Below are positions 42,001-50,441 of a DNA stretch of 64,000 bases, in pieces. A program made the position numbers and the translations under genes. The stretch's first letter is position 1, and each line of letters opens with the position of its first letter. Origin of the DNA: Haloglomus salinum (GTDB taxonomy: Archaea > Halobacteriota > Halobacteria > Halobacteriales > Haloarculaceae); contig NZ_CP101153.1 in NCBI RefSeq assembly GCF_024298825.1, positions 1,922,001 through 1,986,000 of the forward strand, in the 5' to 3' direction. The notes below the pieces were generated by a model. It was not told the DNA's origin and did not search any database. It worked only from the letters and a program-made list of their open reading frames with translations.

Positions 42001-43143
42001 ATGGTCGGCGTTTCGACACACCACGGGGCACCGACGCGACGAGATATCGTGAAGTGCGGTGGCGCAGCGGCAGGAACGGGCCTGCTGGCTGGCTGCACGG
42101 GCGACCTGACCAGCGGGGACGGCGGCGGCGGGAACCCGACCCCGACCGACACCTCGTACACCGTCTCGATGGCGCCCGTCGGCGAGGTCGAGTTCGACGA
42201 CGTGCCCGAGACGTGGGTCCCGTTCACCGGCGACTGGGCGGACATGGGTGTCGCGCTCGGACAGGCCGACGGCCTCGCGGCAGTCGGCATCAAGGCCCGC
42301 TACGCGTCCCACCACTACGACGAGCTGCCCGGCGTCTCTGTCGACACCGGAGCCATCGAGCAGCTCTACAACGAGGGCGTCGACAAGGAGCGGCTCTACG
42401 ATATCGGCGCCGACCTCCACGTCATCGACCCGAACTTCGTGGTGAACCGGCTCGGGCTCAGCGAGGGGGATGTCGAGGAGCTGGGCGAGAACGTCGCACC
42501 CTTCTTCGGGAACACGATCTTCTCGCGGGTGTACGACTGGCACGACTACCGCCACTACGACCTGTACGAGGCGTTCGGGAAGCTGGCGGACGTGTTCCAG
42601 GAGCGCGAGCGGTACGAGGCGTTCGCGAGTTACCACGACGAGGTGGTCGCCGACGTCGAGTCCCGGCTCCCCGAGGAGCGACCGGACGTGGCCGTCCTGT
42701 TCCCGGCGGGCGCGCCGCCGGAGGCGTTCTACCCGTATCTCATCGGTGAGGGGACGCAGTCGAAGCAGTGGCGTGACCTCGGCGTCGGGGACGCGCTGGG
42801 GAAGGCCGGCGTCACGGACGCGCAGGCCGGCGGCGGAACGGTCGACTTCGAGACGCTGCTCGACATCGACCCCGACGTGCTCGCGGTCCGGCTCCAGGGC
42901 GAAATCACGGACGAGGCGTTCGAGGAGCGCATCGTCTCGCACCTGGCGGACCACGACGTGGCGAGCGAGCTGAGCGCCGTGCAGAACGACCGCGTCGTCT
43001 ACGGCGGGATGACCTACCAGGGGCCCATCATCCACCTGTTCCAGCTGGAGCGGGCCGCACAGGGGGTCTCCCCCGACGAGTTCGGCGGCGAGCAGCTGTT
43101 CGACCGACAGCGCGTGGCGGACATCGTGAACGGTGAGCTCTGA
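42001..43143 (+). CDS. Iron-siderophore-type ABC transporter substrate-binding lipoprotein 2
   Basis: The 380-residue protein starts at the ATG at 42001 in a leaderless context. Its signal is TRRDIVKCGGAAAGTGLLAGC. Binding-domain blocks match receptor 1 (YTVSMAPVGEVEFDDVPE, WHDYRHYDLYEAFGKLADVF, ENVAPFFGNTIF). Two receptors with one visible channel suggest two chelates or affinities sharing one importer. It is followed by the uncharacterised genes at 43145 and 43618, nearly end to end. Confidence 0.87.
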   Translation: MVGVSTHHGAPTRRDIVKCGGAAAGTGLLAGCTGDLTSGDGGGGNPTPTDTSYTVSMAPVGEVEFDDVPETWVPFTGDWADMGVALGQADGLAAVGIKARYASHHYDELPGVSVDTGAIEQLYNEGVDKERLYDIGADLHVIDPNFVVNRLGLSEGDVEELGENVAPFFGNTIFSRVYDWHDYRHYDLYEAFGKLADVFQERERYEAFASYHDEVVADVESRLPEERPDVAVLFPAGAPPEAFYPYLIGEGTQSKQWRDLGVGDALGKAGVTDAQAGGGTVDFETLLDIDPDVLAVRLQGEITDEAFEERIVSHLADHDVASELSAVQNDRVVYGGMTYQGPIIHLFQLERAAQGVSPDEFGGEQLFDRQRVADIVNGEL

Positions 43144-43144
43144 G

Positions 43145-43621
43145 ATGGCGCAGGGCACGACCGAACCCGCGTCGCCCCTCCAGCGGGCCCGCGAGCGGGT
43201 CGAGGCGCTCGCCGACCCGGACGGGGAGTTCGCGGTGGCCTGCGCGGAGACAGGCGTCCGGCCCCCGCCGGTCTGGGGGACCCGATTCCCGTCGTTCGAG
43301 GCCGCGGAGCGCGCCCGTGACGCGGCGGTCGCCTACCGCGAGACGCTCCGTGCCCTCGACCCCGGATGCGAGTCGTACGACCTCGTCGTCTGCGAGGAGA
43401 CGGAGTCCTCGCTCGGGTTCGCCAGCGTCCGCGAGACGACGGACGGCCGGCGAGCCAACGGCCTGCCCCGGACCCGCCGGACCGTGACGCTGGCGGGTGA
43501 GGGGCGCGACGAGTGGCTCCGCGTCGAGAACGCGCCGGTCGTCGACCTCGTGGGGCCCGACGCGCTACTCGACGACGAGGTCGTGGAACGCCAGCTCCGG
43601 ACGATGGAGGGCGAGCGATGA
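43145..43621 (+). CDS. Uncharacterised iron-regulon protein (shares domain with 46887-47708)
   Basis: The 158-residue acidic protein starts one base after the receptor 2 stop. Residues about 8-85 (RARERVEALADPDGEFAVAC, FPSFEAAERARDAAVAYRET) align with the N-terminus of the protein at 46887-47708 (ELRERIEALAAPDGRFEVVC, FPDREAAAEAAGLAGRYRAA). Both are in the iron regulon. The rest has a beta-rich look (RTVTLAGEGRDEWLRVENAP). There is no membrane segment or metal motif. Function is unknown; a role in handling the iron chelate or its ligand is possible. Confidence 0.7.
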   Translation: MAQGTTEPASPLQRARERVEALADPDGEFAVACAETGVRPPPVWGTRFPSFEAAERARDAAVAYRETLRALDPGCESYDLVVCEETESSLGFASVRETTDGRRANGLPRTRRTVTLAGEGRDEWLRVENAPVVDLVGPDALLDDEVVERQLRTMEGER

Positions 43622-43851
43622 GCGACGGCTCCGGCGAGGCCACCGCGACCGCCATCGATGATGAACCGGGCGCGATGCGCACTCGGGAGTGGGCTATCGC
43701 CGCGAACTTCCACGACCCCGCGGACTACGGTATCCCGCCGCTGCCGGAGTGGACCGTCTACAAGGAGGCTCGTGGTGGGATGGCGCTCGGTGTCGCGGAC
43801 GGCGACGGCGTCTTCATCGCCGCGGACGACCCCGTCAAGGTCCGGCGATAG
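43618..43851 (+). CDS. Uncharacterised small iron-regulon protein
   Basis: The 77-residue protein overlaps the upstream gene by 4 bases (ATGA), so it is translationally coupled. It reads MRTREWAIAANFHDPADYGI, PPLPEWTVYKEARGGM, GDGVFIAADDPVKVRR. The composition is acidic with several aromatic residues. I do not recognise it. Its operon position ties it to iron uptake. Confidence 0.65.
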   Translation: MSDGSGEATATAIDDEPGAMRTREWAIAANFHDPADYGIPPLPEWTVYKEARGGMALGVADGDGVFIAADDPVKVRR

Positions 43852-44047
43852 CGCTACGATGTCGAGCGGCCCCGATGCAGCGAACGAGGGGGTACCCGGG
43901 AAGCGTGGCGACCCGAACAGAGACTGACCTGGGACTGCACGGTTAGTGGGCAATCTATGGGTTTGTGTGTCTGCCTTGGATATAAATGCGTAATATCGGA
44001 ATGAGTGGATTAATAACGGTTCTCACGTCGAATGAGCGGATGCTGTC

Positions 44048-44473
44048 CTATCGCGCGGGGGCGTCGCCGCCGTCATCGGGCTCCGGATTGGGGACATCCA
44101 CCTCCGGCGGCACGTCGGCGTCGTACGGCAGTGTCCCGACCAGCTGTGCCGCGACCTCGTGGTCCATCACCGCGGCCATCTCCATCGCCTTCCCCTCGTG
44201 GTCGTCGAGGTCGAGCACGCTCCGGAAGAACCACGAGAGCAGGACGTACGTCTCGTGGAGTTCCTCCGCCCGTGCCCGACCCGCGTCGGTGAGCGCGACG
44301 CCCTCGTAGGGCTCGTAGTCGACCAGCCCGTCCTCGCCGAGCTTGCGGAACATCTCCGAGGCCGTCGCCGGCGACCGACCGAGCCGCTCGGCGACCCGAC
44401 CCGGCGAGACCGGCGGGTCGTGCTGGTGTTCGACGATGTAGAGCGCCAGCACGTATTCGTCACGTCCGCTCAT
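44048..44473 (-). CDS. DtxR/MntR-family iron-dependent repressor
   Basis: The 141-residue protein has a winged helix at residues about 5-60 (DEYVLALYIVEHQHDPPVSP, GRVAERLGRSPATASEMFRK, then a wing at YEPYEGVALTDAGR). The metal and dimer domain follows (VLDLDDHEGKAMEMAAVMDH). The SH3-like third domain is absent, as in MntR/SirR-type members. Its own promoter carries the most symmetric box of the locus (44561-44574), so autoregulation is likely. It is the obvious repressor of the 39766-47760 region. The C-terminal tail is Pro/Asp-rich. Confidence 0.9.
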   Translation of the reverse strand: MSGRDEYVLALYIVEHQHDPPVSPGRVAERLGRSPATASEMFRKLGEDGLVDYEPYEGVALTDAGRARAEELHETYVLLSWFFRSVLDLDDHEGKAMEMAAVMDHEVAAQLVGTLPYDADVPPEVDVPNPEPDDGGDAPAR

Positions 44474-44556
44474 CCGTGTGCCCTCCCGGGGGGAGTCTGC
44501 CTGTTCGGTCCGCGACCCCGTGGCCGGCTGCGTCCATTGGCTCCCGCACTCGCCAT
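44470..44556 (-). CDS. Possible short upstream ORF coupled to the DtxR gene
   Basis: A 28-codon frame starts at the first ATG below iron box 4 and ends with a TGA that overlaps the DtxR ATG by 4 bases. The product would be Arg/Gly-rich (MASAGANGRSRPRGRG...), unlike the acidic proteins around it. It is more plausible as a translational coupler or leader than as a functional protein. Confidence 0.3.
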   Translation of the reverse strand: MASAGANGRSRPRGRGPNRQTPPGRAHG

Positions 44557-44560
44557 GTGT

Positions 44561-44574
44561 TTAGGTTAACCTAA
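44561..44574 (-). promoter_or_regulatory. DtxR-type iron box 4 (regulator promoter)
   Basis: TTAGGTTAACCTAA is a perfect 14-base palindrome. Adjacent GTATTTTTAGG on the minus strand gives a TATA-like element. It is 88 bases above the DtxR ATG and 4 bases above the ATG of the short upstream ORF. Confidence 0.85.
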
Positions 44575-44737
44575 AAATACAAAACGGTTCGGGTCTGTCG
44601 CGGCCCTCGCGCTGTCGGCGGGCGACCATCGTGCTGTCGTGGGGTTCCTCGCGACCGCCGGGCCGCCAGGTGGTCACCGGACCGGCGACCCGTCCGTCGC
44701 CCCCACGAGGGTGCCGAACCGCAACCCTCATCAATGC

Positions 44738-44751
44738 TTAGGCCACCCTAA
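44738..44751 (+). promoter_or_regulatory. DtxR-type iron box 5 (permease promoter)
   Basis: TTAGG-CCAC-CCTAA, perfect arms, 11 bases before an ATG at 44763 (a 9-codon ORF) and 30 bases before the permease ATG at 44782. Confidence 0.82.
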
Positions 44752-44781
44752 ACCGTAACGAGATGCTCACGGAGGACCGGG

Positions 44782-45921
44782 ATGGCGACTGAGACACGCG
44801 AGGTGCTGGGCCGTGAGGTCGGCTGGCTCGACAGCTCGCTCGCGGTGACCTGCGCGGCGGGCCTCGCCATCACCGTCCTCGCGGGCCTGGTGCAGGTGCG
44901 CTTCGGCGCCTACGACATGACGTTCTGGCAGGTCGTCGCCGCCGTGTTCGACCCGCTGGTGTGGCTCCGGCCGAACGTGCTGGCGTCGTTCGTCCTCGGG
45001 GACGGCCTGGCGAGCGCGCTCGGCTTCCGCACCGAGTTCGACCTGCCGACGACGACGCTCATCGTCTGGAACGTACGGCTGCCCCGCGTCCTCGTCGGCG
45101 CGCTCGTCGGGATGAACCTCGCGCTGTCGGGCGCGGTGTTCCAGGCGGTCACGCGCAACGAACTCGCGAGCCCGTTCATCCTCGGCGTCTCCTCGGGGGC
45201 CGGCTTCGCCGTCCTCCTGACGCTGGTCGTCTTCGCCAACTTCGCCGCGCTCCTGCCCGTGACGGCCGCGCTCGGCGGCACCGTCGCCTTCCTCGTCGTC
45301 TACGCCATCGCGTGGCAGGGCGGCACCTCCCCGGTCCGCCTCGTCCTCGCGGGCGTCATCGTCGGCACCGTCCTCAACTCGATGCAGACGGCGCTGTTCT
45401 TCTTCGCCTCGGACCTCGGGACCGTGCAGGCGGCCATCGCCTGGACCACGGGCTCGCTGACGGGGGTCGACTGGGAGCAGGTGCGGATGATTCTCCCACC
45501 GACGCTGCTCGTGCTGCCCGCGGCCGTGCTGGGTGCGCGCTACCTGAACGTCCTCCTCCTCGGGGAGTCGACCGCGAGCGCGCTCGGGATGCGCGTCGAG
45601 CGGGCGCGCTTCCTCCTCTCGGGGCTGGCCATCCTCGCCGCCGCCGCGTCCGTGGCGGTGGCGGGTATCGTCGGCTTCGTCGGCCTCATCGTCCCCCACA
45701 TGGTTCGGACAGTCGTCGGGAGCGACTACCGCCGGCTGATGGTGGGCTGTGCGTTCGTCGGGCCCGCCCTCCTCGTGGCGGCGGACCTGGGTGCGCGGCT
45801 GACCTTCCAGTTCGCCACGGGCGCGCCCATCCAGCTCCCGGTCGGTATCGTCACCGGCCTCGTCGGCGGCCCGTACTTCCTCTACCTGATGCGGCGCAAG
45901 CAGAACCTGGGTGACCTCTGA
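44782..45921 (+). CDS. FecCD-type iron-siderophore ABC transporter permease
   Basis: The 379-residue protein starts at the ATG at 44782, where GGAGG lies 6 bases upstream. A 9-codon frame from 44763 overlaps this start. About ten helices are present. Family signatures: LPRVLVGALVGMNLALSGAV, ELASPFILGVSSGAGFAVLL, VEFIGL-like GIVGFVGLIVPHMVRTVVGS, and a closing PVGIVTGLVGGPYFLYLMRR. It should form a homodimeric channel fed by the two receptors at 39821 and 42001. The ATPase gene overlaps its end by one base. Confidence 0.92.
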   Translation: MATETREVLGREVGWLDSSLAVTCAAGLAITVLAGLVQVRFGAYDMTFWQVVAAVFDPLVWLRPNVLASFVLGDGLASALGFRTEFDLPTTTLIVWNVRLPRVLVGALVGMNLALSGAVFQAVTRNELASPFILGVSSGAGFAVLLTLVVFANFAALLPVTAALGGTVAFLVVYAIAWQGGTSPVRLVLAGVIVGTVLNSMQTALFFFASDLGTVQAAIAWTTGSLTGVDWEQVRMILPPTLLVLPAAVLGARYLNVLLLGESTASALGMRVERARFLLSGLAILAAAASVAVAGIVGFVGLIVPHMVRTVVGSDYRRLMVGCAFVGPALLVAADLGARLTFQFATGAPIQLPVGIVTGLVGGPYFLYLMRRKQNLGDL

Positions 45922-46787
45922 TGGACGGGACAGGCGCTACGAAACCGGTCGAATCGGACGACAGCCAGGCCACGATGACGGCGACGACCGAAGCGACCGA
46001 CGCCAGCGAACTCGTCGGCCGCGACCTCGCAATCGGCTACCCCGCGACCGAGGAGCCCATCGTCGAGTGCGAGCGCGTCGTCATCCCGGCCGGCGAGGTG
46101 ACCGCCCTCGTCGGGCCGAACGGGAGCGGCAAGTCGACCCTGCTGAAGGCACTGGCCGGCCAGCTCGAACCGTGGGCGGGGGGCGTCGAACTCGACGGCG
46201 AGGACGTGTACGCGATGGGCGACAAGGTCCGCGCCCGCAAGGTCGGCCTGCTCTCCCAGGAGCGCGAGGAACCGGGGTCGCTCACCGTCGAGAAGCTCGT
46301 CCAGCACGGGCGCTACCCCTACCGGGGGTTCCTCGACGGCCTCGAGGACGCCGACCGGTCGGCCGTCGACCGCGCCATCGACCTCACGGGCGTCGAGCAT
46401 CTCCGCGACCGGCCGCTCACGGACCTCTCCGGGGGACAGAAGCAACTGGCGTGGGTCGCGATGAGCCTCGCGCAGGAGACGGATGTCCTGCTGCTCGACG
46501 AGCCGACGACGTTCCTCGACCTGCGCCACCAGCTCAACGTGCTGGAGACCGTCCGGACGCTGAACGCGGACCGCGACATCACCGTCGGCGTCGTCCTCCA
46601 CGACATCTCGCAGGCCGCCCGCTACGCGGACAACCTCATCGCCATGCAGGACGGCGAACCGTACGACTGGGGGCCGCCGGCCGAGGTGGTGACCGAGGAA
46701 CTGCTCGCGGACGTGTTCGGGGTGGACGCGACCGTGCGCGAGGGGCTGGACGGTCCCGAAATCGTCCCTCGACGGCCGCTGGAGTAA
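45921..46787 (+). CDS. Iron-siderophore ABC transporter ATP-binding protein
   Basis: The 288-residue ATPase sits at a TGATG junction with the permease. After a 30-residue acidic tail come Walker A GPNGSGKST (about residue 71), the Q-loop LLSQEREEPGSLTVEKL, the signature LSGGQKQLAWVAMSLAQE, Walker B VLLLDEPTTFLDLRHQ and the switch VLHDISQAARYAD. This is the FecE/BtuD class that powers uptake of ferric chelates or corrinoids. Iron-box control favours ferric siderophores. Confidence 0.92.
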   Translation: MDGTGATKPVESDDSQATMTATTEATDASELVGRDLAIGYPATEEPIVECERVVIPAGEVTALVGPNGSGKSTLLKALAGQLEPWAGGVELDGEDVYAMGDKVRARKVGLLSQEREEPGSLTVEKLVQHGRYPYRGFLDGLEDADRSAVDRAIDLTGVEHLRDRPLTDLSGGQKQLAWVAMSLAQETDVLLLDEPTTFLDLRHQLNVLETVRTLNADRDITVGVVLHDISQAARYADNLIAMQDGEPYDWGPPAEVVTEELLADVFGVDATVREGLDGPEIVPRRPLE

Positions 46788-46886
46788 CCCGCTCTCGGCC
46801 CCGTCCTGTCGCCCGTTGCACCGGGCGCTCGCGGTGGTGTTCCAGCAGCTCGTCTCCCACACACCCCCACCCGTCGCCCCCGTCGC

Positions 46887-47708
46887 TCAGCCCACGGGCG
46901 CCCGGCAGAGCCCCTCCGGGTACGCGGCGTCGAGCGCCAGCCCGAGTTCCCAGCGGTCACCCTCGCGGGTCGCGCGGGTGACCGCCGGGCGCGTGCCGGC
47001 CCGCAGGAGGCCAAGCGACAGCGGCAGCGTGGGGCAGCCGTCCGGGCCACGCCCGTCCGCCGTGAGGGCGTAGCCGTCGAGTACCACCGTCGCGTGGCGG
47101 CCGCCGTCGAGGTGGTCGTGGGTCTCGAACCCCTCCAGCAGCCGGAGCGTGCGGAGCCGCAAGAGCACTCCGTCGACGGGGTCGGGTGCGACCGTCGCCG
47201 GGGTCGAGAGCCGTCCGGCGGCGTCCGAGAGGACGAGCGCCTGCTCGGTCGGGGAGAGCTGCTCGGCCAGCTCGGCGGCCGCGGTGCGCAGCAGCGAGCA
47301 GCAGAGTTCGTCCCGACCGACCGTCTCCGCGGCGTCGAGGTAGCGGTCCATCACGGTCCGCTCGACGGCGTCGAACCCCTGTGCGGAGAGCGCCTCGAAG
47401 GTCGCCCCGGCGAGGTCGTGGCAGAACTCCACCATCGCCGTCGCGCGTGGGCGCGGCGGGTCGTCGGGCAGCGCCTCGCAGGCGACCAGATCGAGCGGCG
47501 GGAGCCGCTCGTCGTAGCGCCGGAGTGCCGCGCGATAGCGTCCGGCCAGCCCGGCAGCCTCGGCGGCAGCCTCCCGGTCCGGGAACCGCCGGTCGGCGAC
47601 GGGGAACGGCTGCTCGCCGGTCCGGGCACACACCACCTCGAACCGGCCGTCGGGGGCCGCGAGCGCCTCGATGCGCTCGCGCAGTTCGTGCAGGTCACGA
47701 CCGACCAT
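46887..47708 (-). CDS. Uncharacterised iron-regulon protein with duplicated N-terminal domain type
   Basis: The 273-residue protein's residues 1-80 match the N-terminus of the protein at 43145-43621. The remainder is a helical, hydrophobic-patterned domain (VEFCHDLAGATFEALSAQGF, ELCCSLLRTAAAELAEQLSP) and a Gly-rich end. Two cysteines (ELCC) are the only thiols clustered. No known family is evident. A near-perfect iron box (TTCGG-CGTG-CCTAA, 47747-47760) and a TATA-like AAAAATATGG lie just above its start, so it is iron-controlled in its own right. Confidence 0.7.
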   Translation of the reverse strand: MVGRDLHELRERIEALAAPDGRFEVVCARTGEQPFPVADRRFPDREAAAEAAGLAGRYRAALRRYDERLPPLDLVACEALPDDPPRPRATAMVEFCHDLAGATFEALSAQGFDAVERTVMDRYLDAAETVGRDELCCSLLRTAAAELAEQLSPTEQALVLSDAAGRLSTPATVAPDPVDGVLLRLRTLRLLEGFETHDHLDGGRHATVVLDGYALTADGRGPDGCPTLPLSLGLLRAGTRPAVTRATREGDRWELGLALDAAYPEGLCRAPVG

Positions 47709-47746
47709 CGGTCACCTCCCGCCACTCGGCGCCGTTCACCATATTT

Positions 47747-47760
47747 TTCGGCGTGCCTAA
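47747..47760 (-). promoter_or_regulatory. DtxR-type iron box 6 (one mismatch)
   Basis: TTCGG-CGTG-CCTAA differs from the consensus at one arm base. It lies 38 bases above the minus-strand gene starting at 47708, overlapping the AAAAATATGG TATA-like element. Confidence 0.65.
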
Positions 47761-47839
47761 AACAACTTGAACGTACCGGAGCGGGACGGGAAGCGGGCGG
47801 CGCGAGCGCCGCGTCGGTCGTCCACGTCAGTCGCGCGCG

Positions 47840-49795
47840 TCAGCCGTCGGCGTCGGCCCGATCGACCAGCTCGTCGACGACGCCCTCGCCGGCCTGCGCG
47901 GCCCAGAGCGCCGCGTAGAGGCCGCCGTCGTCCTTCAGGTCGTCGTGCGTACCGCGCTCGACGACGCGGCCGGCCTCCACGACGAGGATGGTGTCGGCGT
48001 CCGTGACGGTGGAGAGACGATGGGCGATGGCGAGCGTCGTCCGGTCCTCGGAGAGGCGGTCGAGCGAGCGCTGGATGCGCGCCTCGGTCGCGGTGTCGAC
48101 GGCGGAGGTTGCCTCGTCGAGGATGAGGATAGCCGGGTCGCGCAGCATCGCACGAGCGATGGCGATACGCTGACGCTGGCCGCCCGACAGTTTCACGCCG
48201 CGCTCGCCGACCCGCGTGTCGTAGCCCGCGGGCAGGTCCGTGATGAAGTCGTGGGCCTCGGCCGCGCGGCAGGCCTCGCGGACCGCCTCGTCGCTCGCGT
48301 CGAACCGGCCGTACCGGACGTTCTCGGCGATGGCGCCGTCGAAGAGGACGGCGTCCTGCCCGACGTAGCCAACCGCGTCCCGGAGGCTGTCGCGGGTCAC
48401 CTCGCGCACGTCGCGCCCGTCGACGCGCACCGCGCCCTCGGTGGTGTCGTACAGCCGGAGCAGCAGTTTCGCGAGCGTCGACTTCCCGGCGCCCGTGGGC
48501 CCGACGAGCGCGACCGTCTCGCCCGGCTCCGCGACGAACGACACGTCCTCGATGACCGGTCCCTCGTCGGCCCCGCCGTCGGTGGTGGCGTCCCGGCCCG
48601 CGTGCTCGGCGTCGGCCGCATCCGCGTCGCTCGGCCCCTCCGGGTACGCGAACGTCACGTCGTCGTACTCGACGTGCCCTTCGACGTCGCCGAGTTCGAC
48701 GGCGTCCGCGGCGTCGGTGACGGTCAGCGGGATGTCCATCAGGCCGAAGACGCGCTCGCTGGAGACCTTCGCGTTCTCGTAGCGGTCGACGATGTCGGAG
48801 ACCTCCGCGAGCGGCGAGACGAACCGCTGGGTCAACAGCAGGAAGGTCACGAACGTCCCGATCTCCAGCCGGCCGGCGCCCGCGACCGGCGGCCCGACGA
48901 GGAGCCAGTACCCCCCGACGCCGAACGTGAGCGCGAACGACAGGCCGGCGAGCAGTTCCATCCCCGGCCGGTAGAAGTACGACAGCCGGAGCATGTGCAT
49001 CGTGTCGTCGAACAGGCGGCGGCTGGCCCCCCGTACGCGGTCGGTCTCGTACGGCTCGCTGGCGGTCGCCTTCGTCAACTCGACGCCCGCGACGGCGTTC
49101 TCGATGCGCGTGTTCAGGTTGGCGACGCTGGAGCGCCGCGCGGCGTACCGGGGCTCCGCGGCGCGCATGAACCAGCCCGTGAACAGGACCATGGCCGGCA
49201 CGGCGACGAGAGTGACGACTGCGAGGGACGGCTGTTCGAGGAACAGGACGACCGCGATGCCCAGCAGCAGCGTACCGAGGCGGACGCTGCTCACGAGCGC
49301 GTCGTCGAGGAACAGCTCCAGGTTCTCCGTGTCCGAAGAGAGAATCGAGAGCACCTCGCCGGTCTGCTTGTCGTCGAAGAAACTCATGTCCAGCCCCGAC
49401 AGTTTCTCGAAGCAGTCCACCCGGACCTCGTGCATCACGCCGTGGGCGAACTCGTTGGCGGCGACGCCGTACACCCAGGTCGCGAGCGCCGTCAGGACGA
49501 ACGCGCCGGCGATGGCGACCAGCGAGAACTCGAAGGCGGCGGCCTGCGTTCGGGGGAGCCACCCGTCCGGGACCAGCGGGAGGCTGAACTGCCCGACCCC
49601 GAACACGCCGTCGATGGCCGCCCCCAGGACGACCGGCGGGACGAGCGAGGCGAACTGCGCGACCAGGTTGGCGAGGACGCCGACGACGAACCAGCCGCGC
49701 CGGTCACGGCCGTAGGTTCCGAACAGCCGGCGCATCGGTCGCTTCACGTCCGCGCGGTACCGGTCGAAGACGCTCCCCTCGTCGCCCGTGCTCAT
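47840..49795 (-). CDS. ABC exporter, fused membrane and ATPase domains
   Basis: The 651-residue protein has an N-terminal six-helix type-1 exporter domain (GWFVVGVLANLVAQFASLVP, FAHGVMHEVRVDCFEKLSGL, SFFDDKQTGEVLSILSSDTE). The C-terminal ATPase domain has Walker A GPTGAGKST, VGYVGQDAVLFDG, signature KLSGGQRQRIAIARAM and Walker B ILILDEATSAVD. It functions as a homodimer to export lipids, drugs or metabolites. It lies at the edge of the iron locus and could export a siderophore, but no iron box and no siderophore-synthesis gene are seen. Confidence 0.9.
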   Translation of the reverse strand: MSTGDEGSVFDRYRADVKRPMRRLFGTYGRDRRGWFVVGVLANLVAQFASLVPPVVLGAAIDGVFGVGQFSLPLVPDGWLPRTQAAAFEFSLVAIAGAFVLTALATWVYGVAANEFAHGVMHEVRVDCFEKLSGLDMSFFDDKQTGEVLSILSSDTENLELFLDDALVSSVRLGTLLLGIAVVLFLEQPSLAVVTLVAVPAMVLFTGWFMRAAEPRYAARRSSVANLNTRIENAVAGVELTKATASEPYETDRVRGASRRLFDDTMHMLRLSYFYRPGMELLAGLSFALTFGVGGYWLLVGPPVAGAGRLEIGTFVTFLLLTQRFVSPLAEVSDIVDRYENAKVSSERVFGLMDIPLTVTDAADAVELGDVEGHVEYDDVTFAYPEGPSDADAADAEHAGRDATTDGGADEGPVIEDVSFVAEPGETVALVGPTGAGKSTLAKLLLRLYDTTEGAVRVDGRDVREVTRDSLRDAVGYVGQDAVLFDGAIAENVRYGRFDASDEAVREACRAAEAHDFITDLPAGYDTRVGERGVKLSGGQRQRIAIARAMLRDPAILILDEATSAVDTATEARIQRSLDRLSEDRTTLAIAHRLSTVTDADTILVVEAGRVVERGTHDDLKDDGGLYAALWAAQAGEGVVDELVDRADADG

Positions 49796-49940
49796 TCACC
49801 CGGAGTCGGGGAGTCGTGCGGATAGGGGTTACTCATCGGGAGGAGTCCGGACATAACGCCGTGATGGATGGTACTTCTGAACGACACGCGCAGTCACCGA
49901 ATTATGTGGCATAGACATCGGGCGCGACCCCATCGCGCGC

Positions 49941-50390
49941 TCACAACCGCCGCTCGACGCTCTCGACGGCCGCCTCGGGCGCGTCGACCGCCTCGAAGCC
50001 GTCGAACGCGGACAGGTCGTGCGTGTCCAGTCCCGCCACGGGTTTGCCGTCGTCGAGCGCCAGCGCCAGCTCCGAGAGTGTCCCGGTCGCGCCGTTGACG
50101 GCGACGACGCCGTCGCCGTTGAGCACGACCAGCACGTTCCGGCCGTTGCCCATCCCCGTCACGATGGGCGTGTCCACGTAGTCGTTCGCCGCGGACGGGT
50201 CGGTCCCCTTGAGGATGCCGACGGTGTGGCCGCCGGCCTCGCTCGCACCACGACAGGCAGCCTCCATCACGCCGCCGTATCCACCGCAGACGACCGTGTG
50301 GCCGCGCTCGCCGCAGATCCGACCGACCGTGCGGGCCCGCTCGTAGGTCGCCTCGTCCACTCGACCGCCGCCGATGACGCTCACGCGCAT
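49941..50390 (-). CDS. LOG-like Rossmann protein (TIGR00725 type)
   Basis: The 149-residue protein reads VSVIGGGRVDEATYERARTV, HTVVCGGYGGVMEAACRGAS, GTLSELALALDDGKPV. This is the SLOG/LOG-superfamily nucleotide-binding fold. The PGGxGT motif of true cytokinin-type phosphoribohydrolases is split as GGYGGVMEA and GATGTLSE, typical of the short TIGR00725 group of unknown substrate. The gene stands between the exporter and the DUF2071 gene, all on the minus strand. Confidence 0.82.
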   Translation of the reverse strand: MRVSVIGGGRVDEATYERARTVGRICGERGHTVVCGGYGGVMEAACRGASEAGGHTVGILKGTDPSAANDYVDTPIVTGMGNGRNVLVVLNGDGVVAVNGATGTLSELALALDDGKPVAGLDTHDLSAFDGFEAVDAPEAAVESVERRL

Positions 50391-50441
50391 ATCCGGGGCT
50401 CTCCCCCCGTCGGCGAAAACCTCCCGAACGGCGGTACCGTC

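Larger units (their letters stand above)
44474..44781. other. Divergent control region of the iron locus
   Basis: This region lies between the DtxR gene and the permease gene. It contains iron box 4 at 44561-44574 for the regulator and iron box 5 at 44738-44751 for the transporter, about 165 bases apart. No further gene is supported beyond the two short upstream ORFs noted. Confidence 0.6.

Noticed and set aside
39766-47760. Manganese (MntR) regulon instead of iron
   Set aside because: The transported cargo genes are siderophore-type receptors and FecCD permease, which favour iron. Manganese is not excluded for the sensor itself.
47840-49795. Siderophore biosynthesis/export unit
   Set aside because: No NRPS or IucA/IucC-like gene lies in the window and the exporter has no iron box, so the link is only positional.
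47945-49825. 626-codon plus-strand open frame
   Set aside because: Antisense of the ABC exporter.
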